Assembly: GCA_019419455.1 (NCBI GenBank)
Contig: DXZW01000044.1
Location: 1-64,000, forward strand
Length of the DNA stretch: 64,000 bases
Reading direction: 5' to 3'
Source of the DNA: Collinsella sp.
GTDB taxonomy: Bacteria; Actinomycetota; Coriobacteriia; Coriobacteriales; Coriobacteriaceae
A model generated the notes under the pieces. The model had not been told where the DNA came from, searched no databases, and saw nothing but the letters and a program-made list of their open reading frames with translations. Positions 9,089 to 18,200 of the stretch are shown here, in pieces (within the stretch, counting starts at the first letter, position 1; every line of letters starts with the position of its first letter). The position numbers and the translations under genes are program-made.

Positions 9089-10546
9089 ATGGACTACAAG
9101 ATTACTGGCTACGAGCCCGCCCAGCTGTTCCATTTCTTTGAGGAGGTCAGCGCGATTCCCCGTGGGTCTGGCAACGAGAAGGGCATCAGCGATTTCCTGG
9201 TTGCGTTTGCCAAGGAGCGCGGCCTCGATGTGTACCAGGACGAGGTCTACAACGTCATCATTCGCAAGCCCGCATCTGCCGGTGCCGAGAATGCCCCGGC
9301 CGTCATGTTGCAGGGTCACATCGACATGGTGTGCGACAAGTTGGGCTCCGTTGAGCACGACTTTACGACCGATGGTATCGACCTGGTTGTCAAGGACGGC
9401 GTCCTCACCGCTAACGGCACCACGCTGGGCGCCGACAACGGTATCGCCGTCGCTCTGATGCTTACTGTTCTCGATGACGATTCGATTGTTCATCCCGCCC
9501 TCGAGTGCGTATTCACCACCGACGAGGAGACTGGCCTGGTCGGCGCCGAGACGCTCGACAAGTCCCAGATTAGCGCCCGCACCATGATTAACCTCGATTC
9601 CGAGGAGGAGGGCGTGGCCACCGTCAGCTGCGCCGGCGGTGTCGTCGTTACCTACACCTGCCCGATCGTGCGCGAGCACAAGACCGGCAGCACCCTTACG
9701 CTCGAGATCTCTGGCCTGCTGGGCGGTCACTCCGGCGCCGACATCAACCTGGAGCGCGGCAACGGCAACCTCATCATGGCCCGCATCATCGACCGCCTGA
9801 TGGTCGCCGGCGAGCCCGCCATCGTCAGCTTTAACGGCGGCACTAAGGACAACGCCATCAACCGTGAGTGCAAGGCTGTTCTGGTCTACGCCGACCACGC
9901 TGCCGCCGAGGCAGCGGCGCTGATCGCAAAGGGCATCATCGCCGACGTCACTGCCGAGCTCGAGGTCTTCGACCCCGGCTTTACCTGCACCGTCGAGATT
10001 GCCGACGACGCCGAGGTCGAGGCCATGGACCAGAAGTCCGCGCTTGCCCTCATCCGCGCCCTGCGTCTTGCCCCTAACGGCGTGATTCGCCGCAACGTCG
10101 CCACCGACGGCTCCGTCGAGGTTTCCTCCAACATCGGTGTGGTTGCCACCTCTGACGACCAGGTCAAGATCATGCTGTCCCCGCGCTCCTCGATCACTTC
10201 GCTGCAGAACGAGTTCAAGGACCGCCTGCAGACGCTGGCCGATGTCTTGGGCTTCGACGCCAAGTTTGAGTTCGAGTATCCCGGTTGGAGCTATGCCGAG
10301 CATTCGCCGGTCCGCGACATCTTTGTCGAGAGCTATCGCGAGCTCTTTGGCTCTGAGCTGCGCATCGAGTCCATTCACGCCGGCCTTGAGTGCGGCCTGT
10401 TTGCCGAGGCCCTGCACGGCCTGGACGCCATCGCCGTGGGCCCGACGCTCTCCGATGTCCACACCCCGGACGAGAGCATGGAGCTCGCTTCTGCCGAGCG
10501 CTTCTACGAGCTGCTTATCGATGTCCTCAAGCGCCTCGCTGTGTAA
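9089..10546 (+). CDS. pepD: Aminoacyl-histidine dipeptidase (PepD, M20 family)
   Basis: The 485-residue product fits PepD, a zinc dipeptidase that cleaves beta-Ala-His and other Xaa-His dipeptides. Signature stretches are AIPRGSGNEKGISDFL near the start, the metal ligand QGHIDMVCDK, TLGADNGIAVA, the catalytic TTDEETGLVGA, and LDSEEEG, followed by the lid domain and LECGLFAE near the end. No signal peptide is present, so it is cytoplasmic. ATG 9089 has AAGGAGG ideally spaced. It stands alone between hairpins and converges on hipBA. Confidence 0.95.
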   Translation: MDYKITGYEPAQLFHFFEEVSAIPRGSGNEKGISDFLVAFAKERGLDVYQDEVYNVIIRKPASAGAENAPAVMLQGHIDMVCDKLGSVEHDFTTDGIDLVVKDGVLTANGTTLGADNGIAVALMLTVLDDDSIVHPALECVFTTDEETGLVGAETLDKSQISARTMINLDSEEEGVATVSCAGGVVVTYTCPIVREHKTGSTLTLEISGLLGGHSGADINLERGNGNLIMARIIDRLMVAGEPAIVSFNGGTKDNAINRECKAVLVYADHAAAEAAALIAKGIIADVTAELEVFDPGFTCTVEIADDAEVEAMDQKSALALIRALRLAPNGVIRRNVATDGSVEVSSNIGVVATSDDQVKIMLSPRSSITSLQNEFKDRLQTLADVLGFDAKFEFEYPGWSYAEHSPVRDIFVESYRELFGSELRIESIHAGLECGLFAEALHGLDAIAVGPTLSDVHTPDESMELASAERFYELLIDVLKRLAV

Positions 10547-10601
10547 AGGTTGCGCTGGCAGCAGTCCGAGCCACGTGCTAGCGGATTGCAGATGACATTA
10601 T

Positions 10602-10650
10602 GAGAGGGGGGCACCCGAGCTTTTGCGATGGGTGCCCCCTCTCTTCTTTT
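10602..10650. terminator. Terminator between convergent pepD and hipA
   Basis: A 14-bp stem (GAGAGGGG...GGGTGCCCCCTCTC) with T-rich sequence on the + side lies between two convergent genes. It clearly serves pepD and may also serve hipA. Confidence 0.85.
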
Positions 10651-10673
10651 GGGAAATGGGAAATTGCGGCCAC

Positions 10674-11978
10674 CTAGCCCATATCCGCCTTGATGAGGTC
10701 GAGGGTGCGCTGGCAGTTTTCGCGGACGGGGCCGAGCATATGCTCGCGCAGGTCCGCCATGCCGGGCAGGTCGGCGTATTCGTCCATGACCTCTTCCATG
10801 CAAATGGGTACCTCGTAGGCGAGGTCCATCATGGTCGCAAAGCAAAACTTCTCGGATAGCCCGGCATCGGTGAGCGCCGTCTCCAGCGCGGGGTCGCCCA
10901 TACCGTGGTATCGGCGGATAGCACCTGGACCGATGCGCCCCACACGATTTTCGCCGCCAACGCTCATAGCAAGGCGTGCCCGACGTCGCATGCTCTCATA
11001 CGCCAAGCCCGATGCGACATCGTACATGGGTGCGAGTGCCGCGTTTGTGCCTTTGCCTAGGATGAGCGAGTAGTTTTTAGCGTGTGCGTCAGGCGCTCCG
11101 ATAATGGCGTTATAGAACAACATATAGGTAAAAAGCACAAGATTCATGTGGTGGGGGACTGTGTTAATCAGTCGTTCTTGGATGTCTCGTGTAGTCGGTC
11201 CTCCGTCGGCGGTGTATTTCTGGCTTGGCAATACACCGAGCGCCTGGCAAAAGTCCTCCTGATGCAGCCTTTCGATACTTCCGCTGTTATTGACCATTCT
11301 GTCGTACCGTTCAACGACGAGTGCGGCTTCGTCTTCAAATGTGCAATAGGAGACGTTGGCAGTTGGAATGCCAACACGCCGAGCCGTTTTCATGCAGACG
11401 AATTCGTTTAAGGCCTGATGTTTGAACCCGACGACACCATTTTTGAAGATATGGGTAGTGGGGGATGACCCTAGACATTCGTACCATTGGCCATCATGCC
11501 AAGCTAGTGCAAATTTGCCTTGGTTGCCGCCCAGGGACCAGCTTTCGTTGGAGCCCATCCATGTCTCTCTTTCGTCATCGCGAATTGCTTTAAACTTGTG
11601 AGCGATTTGAGAATTGGTAAGCGGGCGGTATGCGGAGACCCTGCCACGGACAGCGTCTAATTGATCGGCTCGACAAAACTGAACGGCCCCCGCGCAGTCA
11701 AGACCGATATGGCACAAGAGGGCGACGGGGTTGTTAGATGCAACATCATGCTCGGTGGCAATGGCGCGACGCTGCTCTTGACTGTCGGGCAAAAGGCCAA
11801 ATAGGAACGGGCGGACGATGTTATGGCCATACGTGCGATTGGAAAGCGGCATTGTTAGCGATAGCGGTGCCCCGCGATAGGTTGGGGCGTATACAAAGCT
11901 GCAGAGTCCATGCTCGTCTTGCCGGAGAGTGCCTGCGATTTCGCCACAAATGAGGGTCGCAAGCTCCATTTCTGCCAT
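10674..11978 (-). CDS. hipA: HipA-family Ser/Thr kinase toxin
   Basis: This 434-residue HipA homologue has the N-terminal subdomain with PFLFGLLPDS (residues about 57-66), the P-loop-like SLGGNQGKFAL (about 148-158), the catalytic loop GAPDAHAKNYSL and the metal-binding PMYDVASGL. HipA toxins phosphorylate an essential target (glutamyl-tRNA synthetase in E. coli), causing growth arrest; the target here is not known. The start codon follows directly after the hipB stop, with no separate ribosome binding site, so translation is probably coupled. Lower third-position GC than neighbouring core genes suggests an accessory module. Confidence 0.93.
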   Translation of the reverse strand: MAEMELATLICGEIAGTLRQDEHGLCSFVYAPTYRGAPLSLTMPLSNRTYGHNIVRPFLFGLLPDSQEQRRAIATEHDVASNNPVALLCHIGLDCAGAVQFCRADQLDAVRGRVSAYRPLTNSQIAHKFKAIRDDERETWMGSNESWSLGGNQGKFALAWHDGQWYECLGSSPTTHIFKNGVVGFKHQALNEFVCMKTARRVGIPTANVSYCTFEDEAALVVERYDRMVNNSGSIERLHQEDFCQALGVLPSQKYTADGGPTTRDIQERLINTVPHHMNLVLFTYMLFYNAIIGAPDAHAKNYSLILGKGTNAALAPMYDVASGLAYESMRRRARLAMSVGGENRVGRIGPGAIRRYHGMGDPALETALTDAGLSEKFCFATMMDLAYEVPICMEEVMDEYADLPGMADLREHMLGPVRENCQRTLDLIKADMG

Positions 11979-12410
11979 TTATTTCACAACCTTACAGCCA
12001 AAGGAGAGGTCTGAAGTGTCGGTAAGGCCTTGCTCGGCTGCGATTTGGGCCAGCAAGGCACCATAGGAAGATGGCGCTCCTTGTCGAGCGGGTCGTCTGC
12101 CTACGCTTGGCTTTGGCAGGGCATTCGAGTTCGCGATAGGGAGGTCCGCTATCGTCGTTGGATGTTCGGAGGGCGATGCGATGGAGTCGTTATCGCTTTG
12201 CGCAAAGAGGCCTATGCCGAGTGCGTTAAAGACAGTCAGCAACTTGTCGAGTCGAATGCCAGTGGCGTCTCCTAGCTCGAGCGATGCGAGCAGGCGCTCC
12301 GAAACACCGGCTTTTTTAGCGAGGGCGGCACGGGTGAGACCCTGAGCCTCGCGTGCCTGGCGCACATAGATGCCAGCTTGACGCGGTGTGGTGATGGGAA
12401 GGGTATCCAT
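11979..12410 (-). CDS. hipB: HipB-like XRE antitoxin/repressor
   Basis: The 143-residue protein has an N-terminal helix-turn-helix (about residues 12-65; VRQAREAQGLTRAALAKKAG ... SERLLASLELGD) of the HipB/XRE class. A tail of about 70 residues follows, rich in Ser, Pro and Ala. HipB normally binds and inactivates HipA and represses the operon. AGGAG precedes the ATG at 12410. The long C-terminal tail exceeds that of E. coli HipB and may contact the partner kinase. A perfect inverted repeat lies immediately upstream as the likely operator. Confidence 0.9.
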   Translation of the reverse strand: MDTLPITTPRQAGIYVRQAREAQGLTRAALAKKAGVSERLLASLELGDATGIRLDKLLTVFNALGIGLFAQSDNDSIASPSEHPTTIADLPIANSNALPKPSVGRRPARQGAPSSYGALLAQIAAEQGLTDTSDLSFGCKVVK

Positions 12411-12423
12411 GGCGATCTCCTAA

Positions 12424-12495
12424 CGTGCAGACTTTTGCATATCAGTATGACATGCAAAAGTCTGCACGAAAAGGCAGTATGCAAAACTCTGCATG
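12424..12495 (-). promoter_or_regulatory. hipBA operator/promoter
   Basis: There are 17-bp perfect arms, CGTGCAGACTTTTGCAT (12424-12440) and ATGCAAAAGTCTGCACG (12452-12468), separated by 11 bp. A third site, ATGCAAAACTCTGCAT, lies at 12479-12494. On the minus strand, TTTTCG and CATACT at 17-nt spacing could be the promoter, with an operator half-site between them. Confidence 0.88.
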
Positions 12496-12535
12496 AGACC
12501 TCTACATTGACGTTGACCTTATGAGAGGCGTTTTT

Positions 12536-13114
12536 TTATATCGCGAGAATCCCCAGATGCTCAAGCAAGATCTTAAGCCCGATGAGGATGAGCACGACGC
12601 CACCCACGATGGTGGCAGGCTTTTCGTAGCGCGCGCCAAAGGTGTGGCCGATCGCTACGCCGGCGACGGAGAAGATAAAGGTCGTGATGCCGATGAGCGA
12701 CACGGCGGGCATGATGTCGACCGAGAGCGCGGCAAATGAGATGCCCACGGCTAGGGCGTCGATTGAGGTGGCGATGGCGAGGATCATGTACTCGCCCAGG
12801 TCAATCTTTTCGGCATCCTTGCCGTCGCCTTCATCCTCGTCCTCGGTAGAGGCCTCCCACAGCATTTTGCCGCCAATGAAGGCGAGCAGGATAAAGGCGA
12901 TCCAGTGGTCGATGGGGCCGATGATGCCCATAAACTGGCTGCCAAGCGCCCATCCGATCACGGGCATGCCGGCCTGGAAGCCGCCAAAGAACAGGCCGAG
13001 CACTACGGCGACCTTAAGGTTGATCTTCTTCATGCCAAGGCCCTTGCAGATGGATACGGCAAAGGCGTCCATCGAAAGGCCAACGGCGAGCAGCACGAGC
13101 TCTGCGAGTCCCAT
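12536..13114 (-). CDS. mntP: Manganese efflux pump MntP
   Basis: The 192-residue protein has six hydrophobic helices in two repeated triplets, with the MntP (DUF204) acidic signatures: LSMDAFAVSICKG in helix 1 and ATSIDALAVGISFA in helix 4. An acidic cytosolic loop (EDEDEGDGKDAE) joins the halves. MntP exports Mn2+. GAGGGAG precedes the ATG. I searched the leader (13115-13250) for the yybP-ykoY manganese riboswitch core and did not find it, so control is unclear. Confidence 0.93.
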   Translation of the reverse strand: MGLAELVLLAVGLSMDAFAVSICKGLGMKKINLKVAVVLGLFFGGFQAGMPVIGWALGSQFMGIIGPIDHWIAFILLAFIGGKMLWEASTEDEDEGDGKDAEKIDLGEYMILAIATSIDALAVGISFAALSVDIMPAVSLIGITTFIFSVAGVAIGHTFGARYEKPATIVGGVVLILIGLKILLEHLGILAI

Positions 13115-13340
13115 AGTCTGGCTCCCTCTCTGCGGGCGGGCCCGCGTGTACCTCCTGGGGGGAGCAACATAAAGACTATCCTTGGCACATGGTTGAGTGG
13201 GTAGTCAAAGAGCCCGTCCCAAATTAGCTATCTTAGCGGTGTTCGCTCATTCTGTAAGCATCGGATTTCGCAAGCGCTGCGGGGACAAACCGTGAGAAAC
13301 TATTTAGCGTTTATGGAGCGTATACGATGGGAGCGATGCC

Positions 13341-14408
13341 TTGGATAAGAACGAGCTGCAAAAGCGTATGGAACAGGCTATTCGCCTGACGGCACCTGGC
13401 CAGCCGATCCGCACCGCCCTCGACATGATCATTGCTGGTCACCTGGGTGCCCTTATCTGCGTCGGCGACACCGAAAACGTACTCGCTGCCGGTAACGACG
13501 GCTTCCCGCTCAACATTTCGTTTACCTCGAACCGCCTGTTCGAGCTTTCCAAGATGGACGGCGCCATCGTCATCGATGGCGACCTCACCCAGATCCTGCG
13601 CGCCAACTTTCACCTCAATCCCGATCCCTCGCTCGCCACGAGTGAGACGGGCATGCGTCACCGTACTGCCGCTCGCATGTCGGTGCTCACCGATGCCATC
13701 GTGATCTCGGTCTCGGCCCGTCGTGCCGTCGTCAACGTGTACGTTCACGGCAAGAGCTACGAGATCCAGCCCGTCACCACCATCATGAGCTCGGTCAACC
13801 AGCTCGTCGCCACGCTCCAGACTACCCGTCAGTCGCTCGACCGCTCCTTGCTGCGCCTGACGGCCCTTGAGCTCGACGACTACGTCACGCTCGCCGACAT
13901 CACCGGCATCTTCTCGAGTTTCGAGATCATGCAACAGGCAAAGACCGAGCTTAAGGATTGCATCGTCAAGCTGGGCAACCAGGGCAAGCTCGTGCAGATG
14001 CAGCTCGAGCAGCTCGCGGGCTCCAGCATGGATACCGAATACGACTTGATGATCCGCGACTACGCGAGCGATTCTTCCGAGGCAAACGCCGAGAAGATCC
14101 GCGCCAACCTGAGCCGTATGACGCCCAAGGACCTATCCGACCCGCAGCATGTGGCGGCGGTTCTGGGTTACGACGACCTGGACGAGGACTCTGTCATGAC
14201 GCCTCTGGGCCTGCGTACGCTTTCGCGCGTGTCTGTCGTGCGCGACGGCGTGGCCGAGAAGATCGTCGACGAGTATGGCTCGCTGCAGGAGCTCATGGAC
14301 GACATCAGCGAAGATCCGGAGCGCCTGGGCGACTTTGGCGTCAACAACCCTGCCATTCTTGCGGACTCCTTGTACCGCATGAAGGGCACCAAACAGGGGA
14401 ACGCATAA
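13341..14408 (+). CDS. disA: Diadenylate cyclase DisA
   Basis: The 355-residue protein makes c-di-AMP from ATP and scans DNA. The DAC domain (about residues 20-150) carries the catalytic DGA (SKMDGAIVIDGD) and GMRHRTAARMS motifs. A central helical region follows, then a C-terminal helix-hairpin-helix segment (about residues 290-345; LGLRTLSRVSVVRDGVAEKI). The start is taken as TTG 13341 because GGGAGCG lies 6 nt upstream; nearby ATGs are out of frame. The stop overlaps ispD (TAATG). radA, the usual partner in Firmicutes and Actinobacteria, is not present. Confidence 0.96.
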   Translation: MDKNELQKRMEQAIRLTAPGQPIRTALDMIIAGHLGALICVGDTENVLAAGNDGFPLNISFTSNRLFELSKMDGAIVIDGDLTQILRANFHLNPDPSLATSETGMRHRTAARMSVLTDAIVISVSARRAVVNVYVHGKSYEIQPVTTIMSSVNQLVATLQTTRQSLDRSLLRLTALELDDYVTLADITGIFSSFEIMQQAKTELKDCIVKLGNQGKLVQMQLEQLAGSSMDTEYDLMIRDYASDSSEANAEKIRANLSRMTPKDLSDPQHVAAVLGYDDLDEDSVMTPLGLRTLSRVSVVRDGVAEKIVDEYGSLQELMDDISEDPERLGDFGVNNPAILADSLYRMKGTKQGNA

Positions 14409-15136
14409 TGGCGCCCGTATGCGCCGTGGTCGTTGCCGGTGGCAGCGGCCAGCGCTTTGGTAACCCCGGTGGCAAGCAGCTCGTCAATGTAGCGGGCCGT
14501 CCGCTTATGAGCTGGTCCATCCGCGCATTTGATCGTAGCGATAAGGTCGGCCACATCGTCGTGGTTTGCCCTGTCGAGCGTCGTGCCGAGATGCGCCGCC
14601 TGGCTATCGACCCGTTTGACTATGACACGCCCATCAGCTTTGCCGATGCCGGCGATACCCGCCAGGATTCCACTCGCGCCGGCGTGCACGCGGTGCCGGC
14701 GGGCTTTGAATACGTCGCCATTCACGATGGCGCTCGTCCGCTCATTACGACCGAGGCCATCGACCACGCTATCGACGTGCTCGTGAGCGACCGCTCGCTC
14801 GACGGTGTCGTGTGCGGCCAGCCCGCGATCGACACGCTCAAGATCGTCGATGGCGACAACATCGTCGAGACGCCGCCGCGCGAGCTGTATTGGGCCGCGC
14901 AGACGCCGCAGATCTTTAGCGTCGATGCTATGAAGCGCGCTCATTCCGAGGCAATTGCCGAGGGCTTTATCGGCACCGATGATTCGTCGCTGGTCGAGCG
15001 CATGGGTGGGCGCGTCCGCTGCGTCCAGAGCCCGCGCGATAACCTTAAGGTGACGGTGCCCGAGGACTTGCGTCCCGTAACCGCGATTCTGCTTGGCCGC
15101 ATGGCCGAGGGAGAGGACCTTCCCCATGTTCAGTAA
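14408..15136 (+). CDS. ispD: 2-C-methyl-D-erythritol 4-phosphate cytidylyltransferase IspD
   Basis: This 242-residue enzyme of the MEP isoprenoid pathway forms CDP-methylerythritol. The nucleotide-binding AVVVAGGSGQRFG is at the N-terminus, AIHDGARPLI in the middle and TDDSSLVERMGGRV near the C-terminus. The ATG overlaps the disA stop by 1 nt and the gene end overlaps ispF by 11 nt, so disA-ispD-ispF is a tightly coupled operon. Confidence 0.96.
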   Translation: MAPVCAVVVAGGSGQRFGNPGGKQLVNVAGRPLMSWSIRAFDRSDKVGHIVVVCPVERRAEMRRLAIDPFDYDTPISFADAGDTRQDSTRAGVHAVPAGFEYVAIHDGARPLITTEAIDHAIDVLVSDRSLDGVVCGQPAIDTLKIVDGDNIVETPPRELYWAAQTPQIFSVDAMKRAHSEAIAEGFIGTDDSSLVERMGGRVRCVQSPRDNLKVTVPEDLRPVTAILLGRMAEGEDLPHVQ

Positions 15137-15620
15137 CCTGCGCATTGGCCACGGCTACGACGTTCACCGTCTGGTGGAGGGGCGTCGATGTATCATCGGC
15201 GGTGTCGACATTCCCTACGAGCGCGGCCTGCTGGGCCACTCGGATGCCGATGTGCTCGCGCACGCCTTGGCCGACGCCATTCTGGGCGCCTGCCGCGGGG
15301 GAGACATCGGCAAGCTATTCCCCGACACCGATCCCGCCTATGAGGGCGCCGACTCGATGGTGCTGCTCGCTCGCGTGATGGACTATGCACGCGAGCTAGG
15401 CTTTGAGTTTGTCGATGCCGATTGCACCATTGCCTGTCAGCAACCCAAGATCACCCCGCACCGCGATGCCATGCGCGCCAACCTTGCCCATGCCCTGGGC
15501 GTTGACGTCGAAAACGTGGGCGTCGCCGCCACTACGACCGAAAAGCTCGGCTGGGAAGGCCAGGGCGAGGGAATTGGCGCCTGGGCCGTCTGCCTGCTAC
15601 AGAAAACCGTTAAGGAGTAA
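15126..15620 (+). CDS. ispF: 2-C-methyl-D-erythritol 2,4-cyclodiphosphate synthase IspF
   Basis: The 164-residue product has the full IspF pattern: RIGHGYDVHRL with metal-binding Asp and His, LLGHSDADVLAHALADAILGA, DIGKLFPDTDPA, and TTTEKLGWEGQGEGI at the C-terminus. It follows IspD two steps later in the MEP pathway (IspE is elsewhere). ATG 15126 lies inside the end of ispD, with GGAGAGGA as ribosome binding site. cysS begins 3 nt downstream. Confidence 0.96.
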   Translation: MFSNLRIGHGYDVHRLVEGRRCIIGGVDIPYERGLLGHSDADVLAHALADAILGACRGGDIGKLFPDTDPAYEGADSMVLLARVMDYARELGFEFVDADCTIACQQPKITPHRDAMRANLAHALGVDVENVGVAATTTEKLGWEGQGEGIGAWAVCLLQKTVKE

Positions 15621-15623
15621 CGA

Positions 15624-17090
15624 ATGCGTATCTACAACAGCGCTACCCATAAAAAGGAAGAGTTCCAGCCCATCGAGTCTGGCAAGGTCCGCATGTACGT
15701 GTGCGGCCCCACGGTCTACGACAACATCCACATCGGCAATGCCCGCACGTTCATCAGCTTTGACGTGATTCGTCGCTGGCTTATCGCGAGCGGCTACGAG
15801 GTCACGTTTGCCCAGAACCTCACCGATGTTGATGACAAGATCATCAAGCGCGCCAACGAGCAGGGCCGCACTGCCGCCGAGGTCGCGACGGAGTTCTCGG
15901 ACAAGTTCATCGGCGTCATGCGCGCCGCCAACGTGCTCGATCCCGATGTGCGCCCCCGCGCCACCAAGGAGATCGGCCCCATGATCGCCATGATCAAGAC
16001 GCTTATCGAGCAGGGCCACGCTTACGCAGCCGATAACGGCGATGTGTACTTTGCCGTGCGCAGCGATCCCAACTATGGTCAGGTCTCGGGCCGCAACATC
16101 GACGACCTTATGGTTGGCGCGCGCATCGAGGAGAACGAGGACAAGAACGACCCGCTCGACTTTGCCCTGTGGAAGGCCGCCAAGCCCGGCGAGCCCAGCT
16201 GGCCGAGCCCCTGGGGCGAAGGCCGTCCCGGTTGGCACACCGAGTGCGCCGCCATGGTGCATCGCTACCTGGGCACCCCGATCGACATCCACGGCGGCGG
16301 CTCCGACCTTGCCTTCCCGCATCACGAGAACGAGTGCGCCCAGGCCACCTGCGCCTGGCACCAGGGCTTCTCCAACACCTGGATGCACACGGGCATGCTG
16401 CTGGTCGACGGCGAGAAGATGTCCAAGTCGCTCGGAAACTTCTTTACGCTGGCCGAGGTCCTCGAGCAGCACTCCGCTGCCGCCCTGCGCCTGCTGATGC
16501 TGCAGACGAGCTATCGCTCGCCGCTCGACTTCTCTTGGGAGCGTCTGGAGGGTGCCGAGAACTCGCTCACGCGTATTGCCGGTACGGTCGAGAACCTGCG
16601 TTGGACTGCGAGCCATGCGACGGCCGATGCCGATGCGGCTGCCGCCGAGGCGTTTGCCGCCAAGGCCGCCGAGACCCGTGCCGCCTTTAAGGAGTGCATG
16701 GACGACGACTTTAACACTGCCGGTGCCATGGGTGCTGTCTTTGGCTTTGTGACCGAGTGCAACCAGTACCTGGAGCAGGCGGGCGATGCTGCCGACAAGG
16801 CCGCTGCGCTTGCTGCCGCCGATACGCTGGTTGAGCTGCTCGACACATTTGGCGTTGAGCTTCCCGAGCCCAAGGTCGAGCTGCCGCTGGGCCTGCTGGG
16901 CGTTGCCGCCGGCCTGGTCGCCTATACGGGCGACGACGTGGACGAGGCCGCTGCCAAGATTCTCGAGGCCCGCGCCGAGGCCCGTGCCGCCAAGAACTGG
17001 GATCTGGCCGACGCCATCCGCGACCAGCTCAAGGACTTGGGCCTCACCATTGAGGATACCGCCGCCGGCACCCGTATCAAATCTCTCTAA
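15624..17090 (+). CDS. cysS: Cysteine-tRNA ligase
   Basis: The 488-residue class I synthetase charges tRNA-Cys. Visible features are the zinc-ligand VCGPTVYD, HIGH-type HIGNARTF, zinc-site FPHHENECAQ and the KMSKS loop (GEKMSKSLGNFF). A helical C-terminal anticodon-binding region ends in NWDLADAIRDQLKDLGLTIEDT. It is the fourth gene of the disA operon. A large palindrome and a terminator follow. Confidence 0.97.
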   Translation: MRIYNSATHKKEEFQPIESGKVRMYVCGPTVYDNIHIGNARTFISFDVIRRWLIASGYEVTFAQNLTDVDDKIIKRANEQGRTAAEVATEFSDKFIGVMRAANVLDPDVRPRATKEIGPMIAMIKTLIEQGHAYAADNGDVYFAVRSDPNYGQVSGRNIDDLMVGARIEENEDKNDPLDFALWKAAKPGEPSWPSPWGEGRPGWHTECAAMVHRYLGTPIDIHGGGSDLAFPHHENECAQATCAWHQGFSNTWMHTGMLLVDGEKMSKSLGNFFTLAEVLEQHSAAALRLLMLQTSYRSPLDFSWERLEGAENSLTRIAGTVENLRWTASHATADADAAAAEAFAAKAAETRAAFKECMDDDFNTAGAMGAVFGFVTECNQYLEQAGDAADKAAALAAADTLVELLDTFGVELPEPKVELPLGLLGVAAGLVAYTGDDVDEAAAKILEARAEARAAKNWDLADAIRDQLKDLGLTIEDTAAGTRIKSL

Positions 17091-17096
17091 TCCCCG

Positions 17097-17198
17097 CGGG
17101 TTTCCCAAGCACCCGACCTTGCTGTTCAAACCGTCGCTCGCGTACTCAAGTACGCGTCGCTCCTCTTTCACGGCAATCTCGGGCACTTGGAAAACCCG
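17097..17198. repeat. Large palindrome downstream of cysS
   Basis: Outer arms CGGGTTTCCCAAGCACCCGA (17097-17116) and TCGGGCACTTGGAAAACCCG (17179-17198) pair almost fully. The core has its own palindrome, GCGTACTCAAGTACGC. The arrangement (long arms, separate central stem) resembles the elements at 47958 and 58977, but the core sequence differs. Confidence 0.8.
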
Positions 17199-17202
17199 TA
17201 CC

Positions 17203-17241
17203 GACCGCTTGAGCTATTCGTCTTAAGCGGTCGCTTCTTTT
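17203..17241 (+). terminator. Terminator after cysS
   Basis: The stem GACCGCTT/AAGCGGTC is followed by a T-rich tail (GCTTCTTTT). It precedes the rlmB ribosome binding site by about 20 nt. Confidence 0.75.
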
Positions 17242-17276
17242 GTCCTGTTTGAAAATTTTTTAAAGGAGGCCGTTTT

Positions 17277-18197
17277 ATGGCCGACAATCGCAAGCGTGCG
17301 CCTCGCGGCGGCAAGCAGACTGCTTCTGGCTCGCGTCCGATTCGCCGCAACGACCGCGCTGCCGCTCCCAAGGGCCCGCGCGAGCGCTCCCAAGCCCAGG
17401 CCGCACGTCCGCAGCGCGATCGCAACCGCGACGCTATCCAGGTTCCCAAGGGCGAGTTTATCGAAGGTCGCCGTGCTGCCGCCGAGGCACTGCGCACCGG
17501 TTTTCCCATCAAGTGCGCGCTCATTGCCGAGGGCGGGGAGCGCGATGTCGCCTTGTCGCGTCTGGTCGACGACCTCAACGCCGCGGGCGTCCGCATTAAG
17601 TATGTGCCGCGCGCGCAGCTTGATACGCTGTCGAGCCATGGCGCTCACCAGGGCATTGCGCTCGAGGTGGGCAACTTCCCTTACGCCGATGTCGCCGACA
17701 TCCTCGACCGCGCAGGCGAGGGCCCGGCGCTTGTCGTGTTGCTCGACCATGTGACCGACGACGGTAACTTTGGCGCCATCGTGCGCTCTGCCGAGGTTGT
17801 GGGCGCAGCGGGCGTCATCATCGCCAACAAGCGTGCCGCCGGCGTGACCGTGGGCAGCTACAAGACCTCCGCCGGCGCCGTCATGCATCTGCCTATCGCG
17901 CAGGTGCCCAATATCGCCCGTGCGCTCGATGACCTCAAGGCCGCCGGCTTTTGGGTGGGTGGCGCTTCCGAGCATGCCGAGGGCAGCTGCTGGGATGCTC
18001 CCTTCGAGGGCCGCGTGGCGCTCGTCATGGGCTCCGAGGGCGACGGCATCTCGCGTCTGGTGCTCGAGAAATGTGACTTTTTGACCAAGCTTCCCCAGCG
18101 CGGCATGACCGAGAGTCTCAACGTGGCCCAGGCGACCACCGCGCTGTGCTTTGAGTGGCTGCGCCGCAATGCCGGCGAGCTCATGGGGGAGGAGTAG
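17277..18197 (+). CDS. rlmB: 23S rRNA 2'-O-methyltransferase RlmB (SPOUT/TrmH)
   Basis: The 306-residue protein has an Arg/Pro/Ala-rich, probably disordered N-terminal tail of about 55 residues. A substrate-binding domain follows (EFIEGRRAAAEAL ... SSHGAHQGIALE), then the SPOUT domain with DHVTDDGNFGAIVRSAEVVG, VMGSEGDGISRLV and RGMTESLNVAQATT, which form the knotted SAM site. RlmB methylates G2251 of 23S rRNA in E. coli. AAAGGAGG precedes the ATG. Other TrmH-family targets are possible, but position next to cysS and yacP supports RlmB. Confidence 0.93.
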   Translation: MADNRKRAPRGGKQTASGSRPIRRNDRAAAPKGPRERSQAQAARPQRDRNRDAIQVPKGEFIEGRRAAAEALRTGFPIKCALIAEGGERDVALSRLVDDLNAAGVRIKYVPRAQLDTLSSHGAHQGIALEVGNFPYADVADILDRAGEGPALVVLLDHVTDDGNFGAIVRSAEVVGAAGVIIANKRAAGVTVGSYKTSAGAVMHLPIAQVPNIARALDDLKAAGFWVGGASEHAEGSCWDAPFEGRVALVMGSEGDGISRLVLEKCDFLTKLPQRGMTESLNVAQATTALCFEWLRRNAGELMGEE

Positions 18198-18200
18198 CGC

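Noticed and set aside
13115..13330. yybP-ykoY manganese riboswitch upstream of mntP
   Set aside because: The leader was read on the minus strand; the conserved core sequences and three-way junction could not be identified.
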